From Liolophura sinensis (lineage: Eukaryota > Mollusca > Polyplacophora > Chitonida > Chitonidae): a stretch of DNA of 64,000 bases. Under the pieces are notes generated by a model. The model saw only the letters and a list, made by a program, of their open reading frames with translations, did no database searches and was not told where the DNA came from. Each line of letters starts with the position of its first letter. Within the stretch, counting starts at the first letter, position 1. Below are positions 39,301 to 51,100 of this stretch, in pieces. Position numbers and translations under genes: made by a program. The stretch lies in assembly GCF_032854445.1 (NCBI RefSeq), contig NC_088300.1, forward strand, positions 14,761,570 to 14,825,569, in the 5' to 3' direction.

Positions 39301-42300
39301 CAGTTCCTAATAACAGGCCATTTTAAGCAAGCTTTATCAAGTGGTCATATTAACATACATATGAGGCCATGGCCGACAAAATGTGGAAACAGACAATAAA
39401 ATCAATTTTCTCTGGGGTAAATTGGGTTACACACAGGCTACACTGCTACACTGTACACTGCACTACACTGGCCCAACTGATATAATAACTCTCCAAAATT
39501 TCCCACCAATCAGATATAAGCCGTTACGGTTTTATGACAATTCAAGCTATTTTAAAAATTGCTTTATACACTAGAGTACAAACTGGAAAAGACGAGATCT
39601 TACGTAGGCTATACTTTTCTTAAAACTCCATATCTTGTATTCTTACTGGGTTGTAAACTCTTTCAGGGTGTTCAATTTGTGTACACACTGGAGTATTTCG
39701 GTAAATTTTAACATTTTATAAATAGTAGTATCATTATCCCATATATGATACTCCAATGTTCTGTAACAGGATATGGACTGACAGAAACATCCCCTGTTGT
39801 CACGTTTGATGCTCCTCCCACAAACTACGGCTCAACTGGACAGCTTGTTTTTGATACCACTATCAAGGTAGTTAATCTGAATACTAGTTTGTTCCAATTG
39901 AAATCTGTGTTCAGTGAGAAAACCTATAACGCGTGTGTTAAACCATATATGTTTTACTTACAGTGATACAATTGATGTTTTGTTTAATTGGTGTTTTACC
40001 TTGTAGTCAGGAATATTTCCCTTTATACAACAGCATTCAGGTTTGTATGTGGAGAATAAAAAAGTATAGAGAGTAAAATCAGATCAGGGACGGCAGTGTG
40101 ATAATCATATGAAACTAGTGAAATACGACCTCTTATCAAATCATCTCTTTTAGGGTTTTATTCTAACTCCTCATGTAAATGCTTAAATAGTAGCAAATTA
40201 CATATTCTCTAGGAGCATGATTAGGTAAGAAAATATGCAGAAAATACTATTGCAATGTATTAGACGTCGCAGGTGTAGAAAAACGGACATAGCCTGGAAG
40301 AAACAACCGCATGTGGCCAGATACATTTACCTTACAAATCTCCTAATACACAAGGAGTGTAATTCCGAATGATTGCCAGCAGTTGAACCAGCTTGAGCCG
40401 ACTTCGATCACTTGACGCCATTAAGCACGGGCTAGTGGTTGGAAATCAGACGGTATAGGTTAACCGGAAAGGGGTCCATAGAGGTCATTATCCTCATGAA
40501 CCGGTATGGATGATGACTATGGGCTATTCGACAATGGCTTCAATTCAGTAGTAGTGATGACATAAAGTACATTATAAAACACACATATATTTTGACGTTT
40601 TAACCTAAAGAAACAGTTGGTATCCATGTTATTTTCTGGTATTTATGTGAACATAAAATATCAATTCGTACCTTTCTTTTTCCTTGGCTGGAAATCGTCA
40701 TCTACTGTATATTAGTCCGGCAAAATGGCGAAAGTTATAGCTGCTACTTTGATATGAGAGGCTCTCAGATAGAGAGCAAATATCAGGCCCCACGAGCCAG
40801 CCCAGTGATTTTCAATCTCGCTTTCTGGGCAGTGGGATGTGCTTGGTATGCTCATATAGTTTTAAACTTCAACGCCATTCTCAGTTGAGAATCATTTGGC
40901 AAGTTGTTCTTCATGTTCTTCTTATGACTATCATGTTGTTCCGTCCCCACAGGTAATAGACCTGAAGACAGGCGAATGTCTCAGTGCGGGACAAGACGGA
41001 GAAATTTGTGTTAAGGGACCGCAAGTCATGGCCGGTTACTATGGCAACCCTGCGGCTACGGCCGACGCTTTGCGAGGTGGTTGGTTTCATACGGGTGTGT
41101 AAAAACTACATGTGTACACGCCCTCATACCACAGACATTTGTTTGTAAACCTTTCCATCAGTTTGTATTGTGAAAGTTTCACGGAGAACATGCCGTGTAT
41201 GCGTTTTAACGATTCCAATGCTGTGTACCCAATGGCGCATTTTGCCATCTTGTTGATTAAAACGATTTCGGTTAAGTCGACTTTCACCAATCACATACAG
41301 GATCAATGTTCTATTTTACTCCATACGTAAATTTGAAACTGACCTATCAATCAAAAAAAAAGCTCTTACCGTTATTGTTGTTGTTATTATTATTATTATG
41401 CTGTATTATCATCAGGTGACGTGGGCCACTACGATGAAGAAGGCTATCTGTACATCACAGATCGTGTTAAGGAGCTTATCAAGTACAAAGCTCAACAAGT
41501 AGGTTCAGTATTACCGCCAAAATATACTTTAGCGTCTTAAAACAGATTCATATTTTCGGGAGAACCGAAGCCACGGTCCTCTAAATAAAGCACAAAAACT
41601 CTGACTGGTAATGTCATCATTCCTTACGCCCTGATCCCGCTCTGGTGGCAGTTTGAAGCAGTAGTAATTCGTTTGACTATAGGAGGGCATGCTATCCACC
41701 TATTTACAGTTTTTGTTGTCACCTCCAGTCACATGACTGAAGAGTGTGCTGAAGATTGGCTCAGAGCAGCTATGACATCACTGCAAAGCTGTGAATTATA
41801 CCGTGCATTAAGGAATGACAATTCGTTATATCTCATCTCAAGGACTACATTTGTTTATTTGATTGATATTCAACACAGTACTTGATAATTTCTCATTTAT
41901 ACAATGGCGGTGAGGTTTATCATTTGACGACAATGGGAGTGGCCCCAATGCCGCGGCCGAAGAACCATTGGGCCAGCGATGGATCCCTCTATCGAACATC
42001 TCTTGTATTTTGTTAGGGAGGAAGTTTCAGTTAATAAATCGCCCTCTAGTGCGCTCACTTTATGAGCTTTACTCTACACGAGAAATCGAAGATAATTTCC
42101 TCACAATGGGATCCAACTGAATAATGCAACTGTGTCAAGTCATCATTCTGTATATGCTGCAATTTAAACAAACATATCACGTATTCCCTAAAATTATTAT
42201 CTACTTTGTCTTCTTTTCGGCTAGGTTGCTCCTGCGGAGTTGGAGGGCCTGTTACTGACCCACCCCTGGGTACAAGATGCAGCTGTAATCGGTGTACCCG

Positions 42301-43985
42301 ACCCTGAGGCAGGAGAACTCCCTAGGGCGTACGTCGTCATCAAGCCAGGCGCTACCAGTGACGTCACACCCGAAGCTGTGACTAGTTTCGTTAATGGTTA
42401 GGACGGTTCTAATCTTATGGTAGTCATATCCTAAACCTGTCGTAACTAAAAATTAATTTTGAGTCTATAGGCTTATGAAACTGCTGTTAACATTTAACAA
42501 GCATATCACAAAGGATTGTGGTAGATTGTACCGCAGCTACTGTAAACATAACAGCCATATTTGTGGATTGGGTGCTGAGTTTATTTTTTTATGACACCTT
42601 GGGTAGCATATGAACTTACATCAAATTGAAGGACCCAATAGACAACCTTTGCGGCCGAAAGTAATTCGGGACTTATCTTTGAAGTCTGTTTCTGCTTTAC
42701 GATGGCAATTTGTGGACAAATAAGTAACGTAGTACTCGCTGACAAACATGTAACGTAGTACTCGCTGATAAACATGTAACATAGTACTCGCTGACCAACA
42801 TGTAACGTAGTACTCATTGACAAACATGTAACGAAGTACTCGCTGACAAACATGCAACGTAGTACTGGCTGACCAACAAGTAACGTAGTATTCGCTGACA
42901 AACATTTACGTAGTACTCGCTGACAAACATGTAACGTAGTACTCGCTGATCAACAAATAACGTAGTACTCGCTGACAAACATGTTACGTAGTACTCGCTG
43001 ACAAACATTAACGTAGTACTCCTTGACAAACAAGTAACGTAATACTCGCTGACAAACATGTAGCGTAATACTCGCTGACAAACAAGTAACGTAATACTCG
43101 CTGACAAACATGTAGCGTAGTACTCGTTGACAAACAAGTAACGAGTCACTATTGCGGCGGAAAGAGACCCCATTATTTTTTCCACATGTCTGACAATGTA
43201 CGGAAGCTGCCGTGAACATTGGCATTTTTTCTTAAAGTAAAAGAAAGCTAAAATATGAAATAGGGTTCATCATACAGACAACTGAAAACTATGTGTAAAA
43301 ATACTTTCATTTATTTTTTTAGTATTTTTTAAGAGTGTAGAAAGGCATTCAAATATTTGAATTCTGTGGTGGGCTTTATGAGTTATACTGATGGTATTTA
43401 GGAACTCTGAGGTCACATCACCTTTTACGCTTATGTTCACCAGAAGGAAGGAATTTTTGAGAACATTACTTCAGTAATCTTTTAATCATGGAGTTAAAGA
43501 GTTATTACAACATTCAGTGTCATGAAAGTTGTGAAAACTTCCTGTAACGTCAGAGTTCCTAAACTCTGACAGTATGGTCTATTAAAGCCCACCTTAGAAT
43601 TCAGAAGCTTAAATGGCTTTAACTCTCTTCACAGAAATCATTCAAAAAAGTAATAAATGAAAGTATGTTTATGCATAGTTTTAAGTTATCTGTGTGATGA
43701 ACCTTACTTCATATTTTAGGTATCTGTTACTTTAACATCACACCTACCTTTCTGGGTAGCACAAGAAGGACATTTATTAATCTCTCGTGTGAAAGTGCAA
43801 TATAGAAGTCAATTATATATCACCTCATAAAGCATCTGACGCGTTGGACATCATTTTTTTCTTTGTTCACAGGAAAAGTGGCCTCCTATAAAAAGCTTCG
43901 TGGTGGCGTTCATTTCATCAAGCAGATTCCCAAGTCACCTTCGGGAAAGATTTTGAAGAGAGAATTGCGAGAATCTCGCAGCTGA
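33399..43985 (+). CDS. ACS-B: 4CL/luciferase-like acyl-CoA synthetase
   Basis: Eleven coding exons: 33399-33644, 35449-35656, 36016-36122, 36648-36850, 37139-37307, 39004-39175, 39770-39867, 40953-41094, 41416-41498, 42225-42396, 43873-43985, joining to 570 codons. Intron phases and exons 2-10 lengths equal those of ACS-A. ANL motifs: P-loop [12 protein letters not shown] (Ser replaces the usual Gly near its end), [27 protein letters not shown], and [11 protein letters not shown] with the catalytic lysine. Start: first in-frame ATG, good context (AACATGG), after a TATA box. The N-terminus [18 protein letters not shown] looks like a mitochondrial presequence. The C-terminus ESRS carries no peroxisomal signal. 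Oddity: the distal part of exon 6 is strongly diverged, and the usual GAAP-type motif reads SAAASLTK. Expected to form acyl- or aryl-CoA; the substrate is unknown. Confidence 0.9.
33745..34139. mobile_element. MITE-like element, 395 bp (ACS-B intron 1)
   Basis: Left end ACCCCGTTTGCACGGCCAAA and right end TTTGGCCGTGTGAACGGGGT (one extra T in the right arm) form imperfect terminal inverted repeats. The interior also has TTTAAACCGG/CCAGTTTAAA-type inverted pieces. No transposase frame is present, so it would be non-autonomous. The flanks suggest a short TA/ATA duplication, but this is not certain. Confidence 0.7.
34914..35124 (+). repeat. SINE family 1, near full length (ACS-B intron 1)
   Basis: Begins in the tRNA-like head (GTAGCCGAGGTGGTTAGCGTG) and continues with GCGGTCGCTGTGAGTGCAAA, a C run of about 14 replacing part of the core, TAATGCTGGTCGCCGTCGTA and the (AATA)n tail. 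Confidence 0.88.
35168..35325 (-). repeat. SINE family 1, 3' half
   Basis: Reverse copy: TTGGTGTTTTACGCCGTACT, ATATTTCACTTATATGACGA, then a diverged core and body. It ends about 120 bases before ACS-B exon 2. Confidence 0.75.
35780..35902 (+). repeat. SINE family 1, 3' half (ACS-B intron 2)
   Basis: GTAGGTTTCCCCAGGGCATT, CCTCCCGCTGTCGTAAAAGT, ACGGCGTAAAACACCAATCAAG and a short (AAAT)n tail. It sits inside the 359-base intron 2. Confidence 0.8.
37538..39003 (+). repeat. 64-bp array of 3' splice site plus exon 6 start
   Basis: About 23 tandem copies of a 64-bp unit (spacing measured: 37548, 37612, 37676). Each unit is TCTGTTGTAG, the polypyrimidine/AG acceptor, followed by ATCACAATCCTTCATCCAGT..ACCGCCTGTCTGTGTGTATA..TGATCAAACACCTG. 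The true exon 6 (39004) opens with the same acceptor and ATCACAATCCTTCATCTTGT..ACCGCCTGTCTGTGTTTATATG. In exon frame the unit encodes [17 protein letters not shown], against [17 protein letters not shown] in the real exon. Most copies keep the TAG; a few have lost it (TTG, TAC, TGG). The unit is 1 mod 3, so including several copies as exon would shift frame and meet a stop within about three units. No donor-like GTAAGT occurs in the unit. Confidence 0.95.
39975..40040 (-). repeat. SINE family 1, 3' end fragment
   Basis: TTTAATTGGTGTTTTACCTTG, AGGAATATTTCCCTTTATAC. Diverged reverse copy in ACS-B intron 7. Confidence 0.6.
40075..40270 (-). repeat. dispersed element X, copy 6 (ACS-B intron 7)
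   Basis: Reverse order: GGCAGTGTGATAATC, GTGAAATACGACCTCTTATC, TTTAGGGTTTTATTCTAACTC, ATGTAAATGCTTAAATAGTA, ending TAGACGTC. The monomer region is reduced to a remnant. Confidence 0.65.
40371..40560 (+). repeat. possible 5S-rRNA-like SINE fragment
   Basis: TTCGATCACTTGACGCCATTAAGCAC..GGGCTAGTGGTTGGAAATCA..GACGGTATAGG resembles the internal promoter half of 5S rRNA (CCGATCAC..TTAAGCA..GGTTAGTACTTGGATGGGTGACCG). A non-5S body then continues. Too diverged and too short to be a working 5S gene. It could be a 5S-derived SINE relic in ACS-B intron 7, or chance similarity. Confidence 0.3.
42712..43142. repeat. 26-bp minisatellite (ACS-B intron 10)
   Basis: About 16 copies of GTAACGTAGTACTCGCTGAC..AAACAT with small variants (CAAGTAACG, CATGTAACG, a few one-base deletions). 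Minus-strand frames read through as repeats of [11 protein letters not shown] type. No spacers of unique sequence are present, so it is not a CRISPR-like structure. Confidence 0.93.
43248..43719. mobile_element. foldback/MITE-like element with ~185-bp arms
   Basis: The left arm begins CTAAAATATGAAATAGGGTT and continues CATCATACAGACAACTGAAA. The reverse complement of the right end reads CTAAAATATGAAGTAAGGTT then CATCACACAGATAACTTAAA. Similarity continues inward through ATACTTTCATTTATT, GAATTCTGTGGTGGGCTTTA and TTTAGGAACTCTGA (right-arm versions GAATTCTAAGGTGGGCTTTA, TTTAGGAACTCTGA). About 100 unpaired bases lie in the middle. No ORF. It lies in ACS-B intron 10, just after the 26-bp array and about 150 bases before exon 11. 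No target duplication was identified. Confidence 0.8.
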
Positions 43986-45161
43986 CGAGATACTTAATTC
44001 TGAAATGGTTCTAGACAAACTTTTATTTGTTACATATAGAACACAACTGATGGATGCAGAAGCTTTAATTCTCATTCTTGGATTAGAAACCACTGGGACA
44101 GAAGTTCATTAAGGAGATATGTCCATCTCTCAATTAAGGCAGCTGAACGCCACTGAAACCTCTGACATCATTTCCGGCTTTGTCATTTTGGAATTCTGGG
44201 TAATGACGTTGCAAAGTCTTTATGTAACATGTATTAAAATATATGTATATATATACACGCTTTGAAATTAGGTTTGTCAGGAACAAAATGCACTGAAGTT
44301 TTCATTATGTAATTGATGGTTGATTATAGATTACATACTTTACATCCTTGTCACGGAACTAAGTATTTTCCTATCATGCATTATAGAGACATACTTATAA
44401 TACCTTGTGCAGAAGTTGTGTACTTTACATCATGTCTTTATTTGTGGGGATTTATTGTTCCAAAATGGCGTTTTGCTAGCGTAAATGAGAGTTGTGCACT
44501 ACCAGTTGTATGATTCTGGTGAAACATAAAATTAGATGAAGAGGAAGCTTAAAGCTTATATTCTCCTAGCCGTCAGCTACATCAAGCATATATCACCAAC
44601 AGTGACGAAAATCTGTCTCACTTTTACTGCAGCCTTGTGATTTTACGAACTTCTTCACTCTTCATACATATGTTATACTCATATAGAACACTGGATTAGA
44701 TTGCCGTTTGTTGAAAAACTAGCGCCTTGCTTTGTAGGCGTCGTAATGTGTTTGTGATTTCCTTCTTTTCTCCGTTGATATGTGTGTGTATTAACTGTTT
44801 CCAAGCCACTAACCACTAGACGCCGCTAGCTAATTCACTGGATGTAATAAATATTTTGTCCACCCTATATATAGCTTATCTAAGTTTAATATATGATGAA
44901 GTGTAAATTATTAACACCAACAGGGATGTTTTATATTACAACGTCGTGTTTTTTGTACGAAATTACCACATACCCTACTACCCATAACAACTACAAGTCC
45001 TATAGTCTCAATCCACGAACAGTCTACTCTACCTAGTCAAGCAGTATATCCTTGCATGGTTAGTGTTTATCATCTCTTTGATATCCAAATACACGCACAC
45101 CTACACGCACTAGCACCTCTGTCCTCGAAATCACCTCCTCTGCGGCTTTAAGAACTAGCAT
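43986..45161. other. convergent spacer between ACS-B and ACS-C
   Basis: Holds the 3' untranslated regions of both genes. For ACS-B, ATTAAA at 44233-44238 and AATAAA at 44846-44851 are candidate poly(A) signals. On the other strand, TTTATT at about 44434 and 44451 (AATAAA on the minus strand) could serve ACS-C, in which case the two 3' UTRs would overlap. No other gene seen. Confidence 0.5.
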
Positions 45162-48100
45162 TCAGGATTCTCTCAAGACCCGCCGGAGAATTTTACCACT
45201 TGCTGATTTGGGAATCTCGTGGATAAATCTTACTCCGCCCCTCAGTTGCTTGTAGGCCGATACACGTTCTGAAAACAATAGCACCTGAAGTTTATTACTG
45301 GAAACTGACCTTTTACACCCGAGGAAAAAGTTCAAAACTGGCCTTCGGGCATTCATCGTGATCGCGAGCCGCCATTGAGCCCAAAATGTCCATCACATTA
45401 ATGTAGCTTCAGAGAGTCACGGCAGTCACTCACCTTTTACAAAATTCGTTATATCCTCCTCTGTGGGTGATACCCCCGTCCACGGTTACCACGAACGCCC
45501 TTGGCACCTCCCCAGCCTCTTCGTCCGGTACCCCAATCACCGCGGCGTCTCGTACACCCGGATGTGTCTGTAAGATGGCCTCTAATTGGGCAGGAGCTAC
45601 CTATAACAAGATCCAACCGAAGACATCTGAGGAGTAACCATATATTAGGTGAAACTACGTTATGTGCGTGAAACCTTGAATGATAATTTATTACGCCCTT
45701 GTGAAGAATATTTCACTTATATGACGGCGGCCGGCATTATGGTGGGAGCTGAATGTGTAAAAGTATATCTATTTTAATGACAGTTATCATTAAACATTGC
45801 CTTGTGCACCGTTTTGTACAAACTATGCAAGCATTTGGTAGACATCAGTGTATTGCAAACAAACAGATATGTAAGTCTGAGTTCATGCCAAGGTGCAGTT
45901 GCTTAGGATAATCCAACATAATGAAAGATCAAAATATCTATCTTCCCACAAGATTATACTTTACCTGGAAAGCTTTGTACTTGATTAGTTCTTTGAGTCG
46001 GTCATGAATGAAGAAATAACCATCGCTGTTGTAATATCCAATATCACCTGCAACAATCAGAAATATAAGATATAAAGTTTAAAACAAAACAACAGAACAA
46101 AGAAAGCAATCAAATAATCTGAAGCTTATAGATGCACTTTACAGTTTGCCATGTTAACAAAGTTGTTTGTTCGTGAGATAAATGTATCATATCCACAGTA
46201 ATACTATTGCCATATACAACGAGACTGATTCAGTGCTATTATTTGTATGTTAAATATGAAGCTTAGGGATTTACATTATTTAAAAATTCACTGTGCTACA
46301 TGTATATCCTGTCTACCTGTCCGTAGCCAGCCTTGTGACAGAGAGTCGTTGGTAGCCTGTGGGTTTCCGTAATACCCGGCCATCACCTGAGGACCCTGCA
46401 GGCAGATCTCTCCTTTCTCCCCGGCACCTAATACCCTACCGTCAGACACATCCACAATCTGCATGAGCCAAAACCACGAGATATTAAACTAGTCCAAAGA
46501 AATTATTTATAAAGGGACCATTTTGGCAAAAAAAAATTGATAGCAATGCATCCATTCTCAAATGTTGAACACGTATATACTACACTGCACAATGCAGCTG
46601 TGGCACAGTGAAATTTGCAGATAGCAACCTTGGTATTATACTGTGCTTGGCACAACATATAAAGATGAACAGGCTTAGAACTGATGGGTCTCGTGTCAGT
46701 AGTCCCATAATGTGAATGTTTGGTATGTCGTGTCTGGTGTCATCGGCATGGCGTTCCAGTGAGGCAGCACCAAAACTTAGTCGGCAATGGTTCTGGCCTG
46801 CTACAAGGAGACACTGTCGTGTCTCACTAATTTGAATGCATCTTTAAATAAGGTTAAGGTGACCTCTGACCTCTATGGTGGTACTGAAAGTTTTATGTAC
46901 GCCGTGGATCACCTATCAAATAGATATATAATATGTATAGGTGAGGACATTTTAAACCATTCCAAGGTTACCACACCAAGGTTAAGGTGACCTGTGACCT
47001 CTATGGTGGTACTGAAAGTTTTATGTAGACTGTAGATCCCCTATCAGATAGATATATAATATGTACAGGTGAGGACATTTTAAGCCATTCTTCACCAATG
47101 AGGTCGCTGTGAGCTCATCCAGCTCATGCTGGCTTCCTCTCCGGCCGTAAGTGGGAAGGTCTGTCAGCAACCTGTGGATGGTCGTTGGTTTTCCCCGGGC
47201 TCTGCCCGGCTTCCTCCCACCATAATGCTGGCGGCCGTCGTATAAGTGAAATATTCTTGAGTACGGCGTAAAACACTAATCAAATAAATAAACAAATTAA
47301 TAAATTTAAACCATTCTTTGGTAGTTTTAAGAGAAATTACCAGCTGTACAAGCATTTTACTTTTTTGGTTAACATTTAATTTCACTATTTTAGGTAGTAT
47401 TTTACAATTATGAATATATCGAGGATGTTCAAACTGTTATTTTCGCGGTTGATTTTATAGGGCATATCCATACACTTATTGATAGGCTGCCCAGAATCTA
47501 CCGATTGAGGTAGACATCCGGGTTTGTAAGACGATTGATTCACTGAATGATTCATAGCTTTGTTTCATTGTACCCCTTTGTAATCAGGGTATTATACTAT
47601 TTTGTGAGTAATATTGAAGTATATAAGAATCAATATGTAACCCGATGGATTTATTAATCGCTCTATATTAAACGTGGTAATATTTAGCAACATTGGCATT
47701 GTTAACGGGTGTAGGAGTGGTGTACCTAGTTACTGCCCTTACACACCTGCTGTTGTAAAACACCAGGACACGTTCCAGAACTCGGTTAATGACACATAGT
47801 CTGCACTTTGATCTCACAGGTACGGTAAGGTAGCTCATAACGGTCAGGTGAAGACAGAGATATCGAGCAGCACTTCAGTCACACGTGGATAAGTAAATAT
47901 TTAAGATAACAGAAAGCGGTCACGAGCGTAACAACAACACAATCGCGTAAAACGACAGTATACATACATAGTTGTAAAGATAGCAGGGTAGTGTGGTTTT
48001 GTAAATGCTTGCTATGCCATAGTGTACGTATTAGTTATATAGGAATTTAGCTGCTTACAATTAATTTAGATAAAGTCTTGTTCAAATTCATGTTACCGAT

Positions 48101-51100
48101 CATGACTGCCACTGTTTTATGACATAATGTAGAAAACCGGCAATTCTCCCATACATGTCACAACAATAAACACTCCCTCCTAATCCGACAAGTTACAGGA
48201 CCACATTGCACCAGCCTGGTCTAAAGCAAACATAACACTGCAAATCGATATCATGTGTAAGGCTCCTAAAGTTACTGACATGCCACTGTTAATTTAGATG
48301 TCCATGACAAACGCCCACCTAACATTCCATTACACACACTAAAAAAAAGGTTTTTCGGTTATAAACATATTTCTTTTACAGTTAAGAACGCGCCCTGGTG
48401 TTTATTCATAAAAAAATATGTTTAGTAATTAAACAAGAGATACGATTATTATATTAAACATATGAAATGTTTGCTAGTAATGCAGTGAATATTCAATAAA
48501 CACAAACAGACCAGTAAACATGACTGTATTAAGAGTAACGTACCGATAAACACGTGGAAATGTTTATATGTCAGTAGATGCCACATGGTTACATGTACGT
48601 ACATGACTGTATACGTGTTACAAGTTTACTCTGGTAAATACTCCTAGCCCAGCCGTAAGATCACAAAGCTGTCTTAGGATTAGATCACACTTAGTCTTAA
48701 CTTCAGAACAACGTGCTGCGCTAAACATGTAACTTACCTAAAGAATTTAAGTATTTTAATACTTAAACTCCTCTTGGGCGTTTATGATTTAAGTTTTAAT
48801 CTAAGTTCAGGCATAAGTTAAGTTTGATTTAAATCTAAGTCCGTTTAAAGACCTTGGGGCCAGCCCGATTACAGGGGTCGTCACTAGTTTATTTTACTAC
48901 CCTTCTCCTGGTCTGGTGAGGTGAGCGTACAGTTACTTCCTGGGTCGTCGCTAGTTCACGACTAGTGTACTCCTAGCATTCTGCAACCATTCAACCTGCC
49001 TCTCTTCTGTGGACAGAGGCTTGAGAACTTTGGAGAATGATATATTGATGGTGGTGTGGGAGTCCTATTTTGACATAGTGACTAGCAGGATAATGGCATA
49101 AGAACTTTAGAGAATGATGTGATGATAAGGATGTTGGGAGTCCTATTTTGACCCAGTGACTAGCAGTATAGTGGCATTAGAGCTTTGGAGAAGGATGTCA
49201 TGATGGAAGTGTTTGAGTCCCATTTTGACCTAGTGACCGACAGGATACTGTCAAGAGAACTATGGAGGCTGATGTGATGATGGCAGTGTTGGAGTCCCTT
49301 TTCTGAATCAGTAACTAGCAGGTTACTGCCATGAGAACTTTGGAAAATGATGTAATGCTGGGGGTGTGTGGAGTCCGGATATTGGGCATAATAAAGGGCC
49401 GTATTTTGATGCCCCATTATCCTATGTTCAAACACTTTCAAACTTTTGACATTCAAATGGCATGGTTTTGTTAACATACTGACCAATTTTCAGGGTCATA
49501 ACTTGAGTAGTCTGTACACAGGTTTAAAATGAAAACATAGCCTAAAAAATGCACGTTCCGGTGACCCACATTGCACCACCTGTCAGGCGTCATGAGGCAC
49601 CTGTGTGACACGCGTCAATCAAGTGTCGTCTGGAAAAATTGTCTGGCTCTAGAGTCAGTGAAACCTTTCTGCCAGATAGACACAAGTTTCGCTGAATCAA
49701 GATGGTTTTCTCCGCGGCGGACAAGGAATTGATCACCTTTTCAAGTAAAACAAGGTAGAACATCATTTTGAAATGTCCGGAACATGCGTTTTTGACTCTA
49801 TTTTGATTTTGGTCACATGAACAGAAATCTTAAACGATGAAATTGAAATTTGGTCTGTATACTTAGGACATAATGGCTTTTGAGTGTGAAATTTTTTAGA
49901 AGCTGACGTAAGAGGGTTTCGGAGATATTGAATGTCGGCCCATTTTTTTATGCCCACCCAAAATACTGCCATGAGAACTTTGGAGACTGATGTGACCATG
50001 TGATTGGGTGTCTTGTTTCTTCACCTAATGAAGATTATCATTACCAAGATGAATGATCTGAATGAAGCCTTGTGTACCTTAGCTCTTGTGTTTGGAAGTA
50101 GGCGGCCAACAGAGCCAGAGAGCGCTGGCTTGCAATCCAAAATAGCGATCGGACATTCGGTCATTCCGTAACCTGAAACCACGATAAGTATGAAATAACA
50201 CCTGGACACGGGCGTTATAAATACATAAAATCCTCCTTATTTAGCTTGACTTTTATTCTATGCTGTTACAATTTTTATTTTGTTTTATTCCACTAAAAGT
50301 AAAGTTTATTGTTTTCAGTACTTGTTTTTTTTTTGTGGGCTGTGTCGAAGTTCCCAGCTTGAGCAATGAGATAGTGATGAGATCACCTTAACAGTTCCAG
50401 AGATCTGTACTGAACGCTTGTGTGACCAACTCGAACTAATCCTTGAGTTCTGCTCAGAGATGTGCTTACCTAGTATTGTGTTTTGGAAGCCAGTGGCTGA
50501 CTGGAACTAATACAGGTCTGTGCTGAGGTGTGCTTAACTTGAATTGTTTTCTGTATGCCAGTGGCACACTGAAGCCTTTACATGAGGTCTGCACTGAGAT
50601 GTACTTACCTTGAATGGTGTTCTGGGTGCCAGTGGCGGGCTGAGACTGCTGCAGGAGCTCTGTATTGAGGTGTGCTTACCTTGTATGGTGTTTTTGATTC
50701 AGGTGGCTGACTGGAACTGTTACAGGAGGCCTGTACTGAGGTGTTATTATACTGAATGGCGTTACGAATGCCACTGACTGACTGGAACTGTTACAGGAGG
50801 CTTTCATTAAATGGTGTTATGGATGCCACTGGCTAACTGGAACTGTTACAGGAGGCCTGTACTGAGGTGTGCTGACACTGAATGGCGTTATGAATGCCAC
50901 TGATTGACTGGAACTGTTACAGGAGGCTTTTACTAAATGGTGTTATGGATACCACTGGCTAACTGGAACTGTTACAGGAGGCCTGTACTGAGGTGTGCTT
51001 ACAATGAATGGTGTTATGGATGCCACTGACTGACTGGAACTGTTACAGGAGGCCTGTACTGAAGTGTGCTTTTACTAAATGGTGTTATGGATGCCACTGT

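Noticed and set aside
42712..43142. CRISPR-like regular repeat
   Set aside because: Units are contiguous with no unique spacers, and the sequence is an intron of an animal gene.
42581..43225. Minus-strand ORFs rich in [11 protein letters not shown] repeats
   Set aside because: By-product of the 26-bp minisatellite within an ACS-B intron, with several frames open at once.
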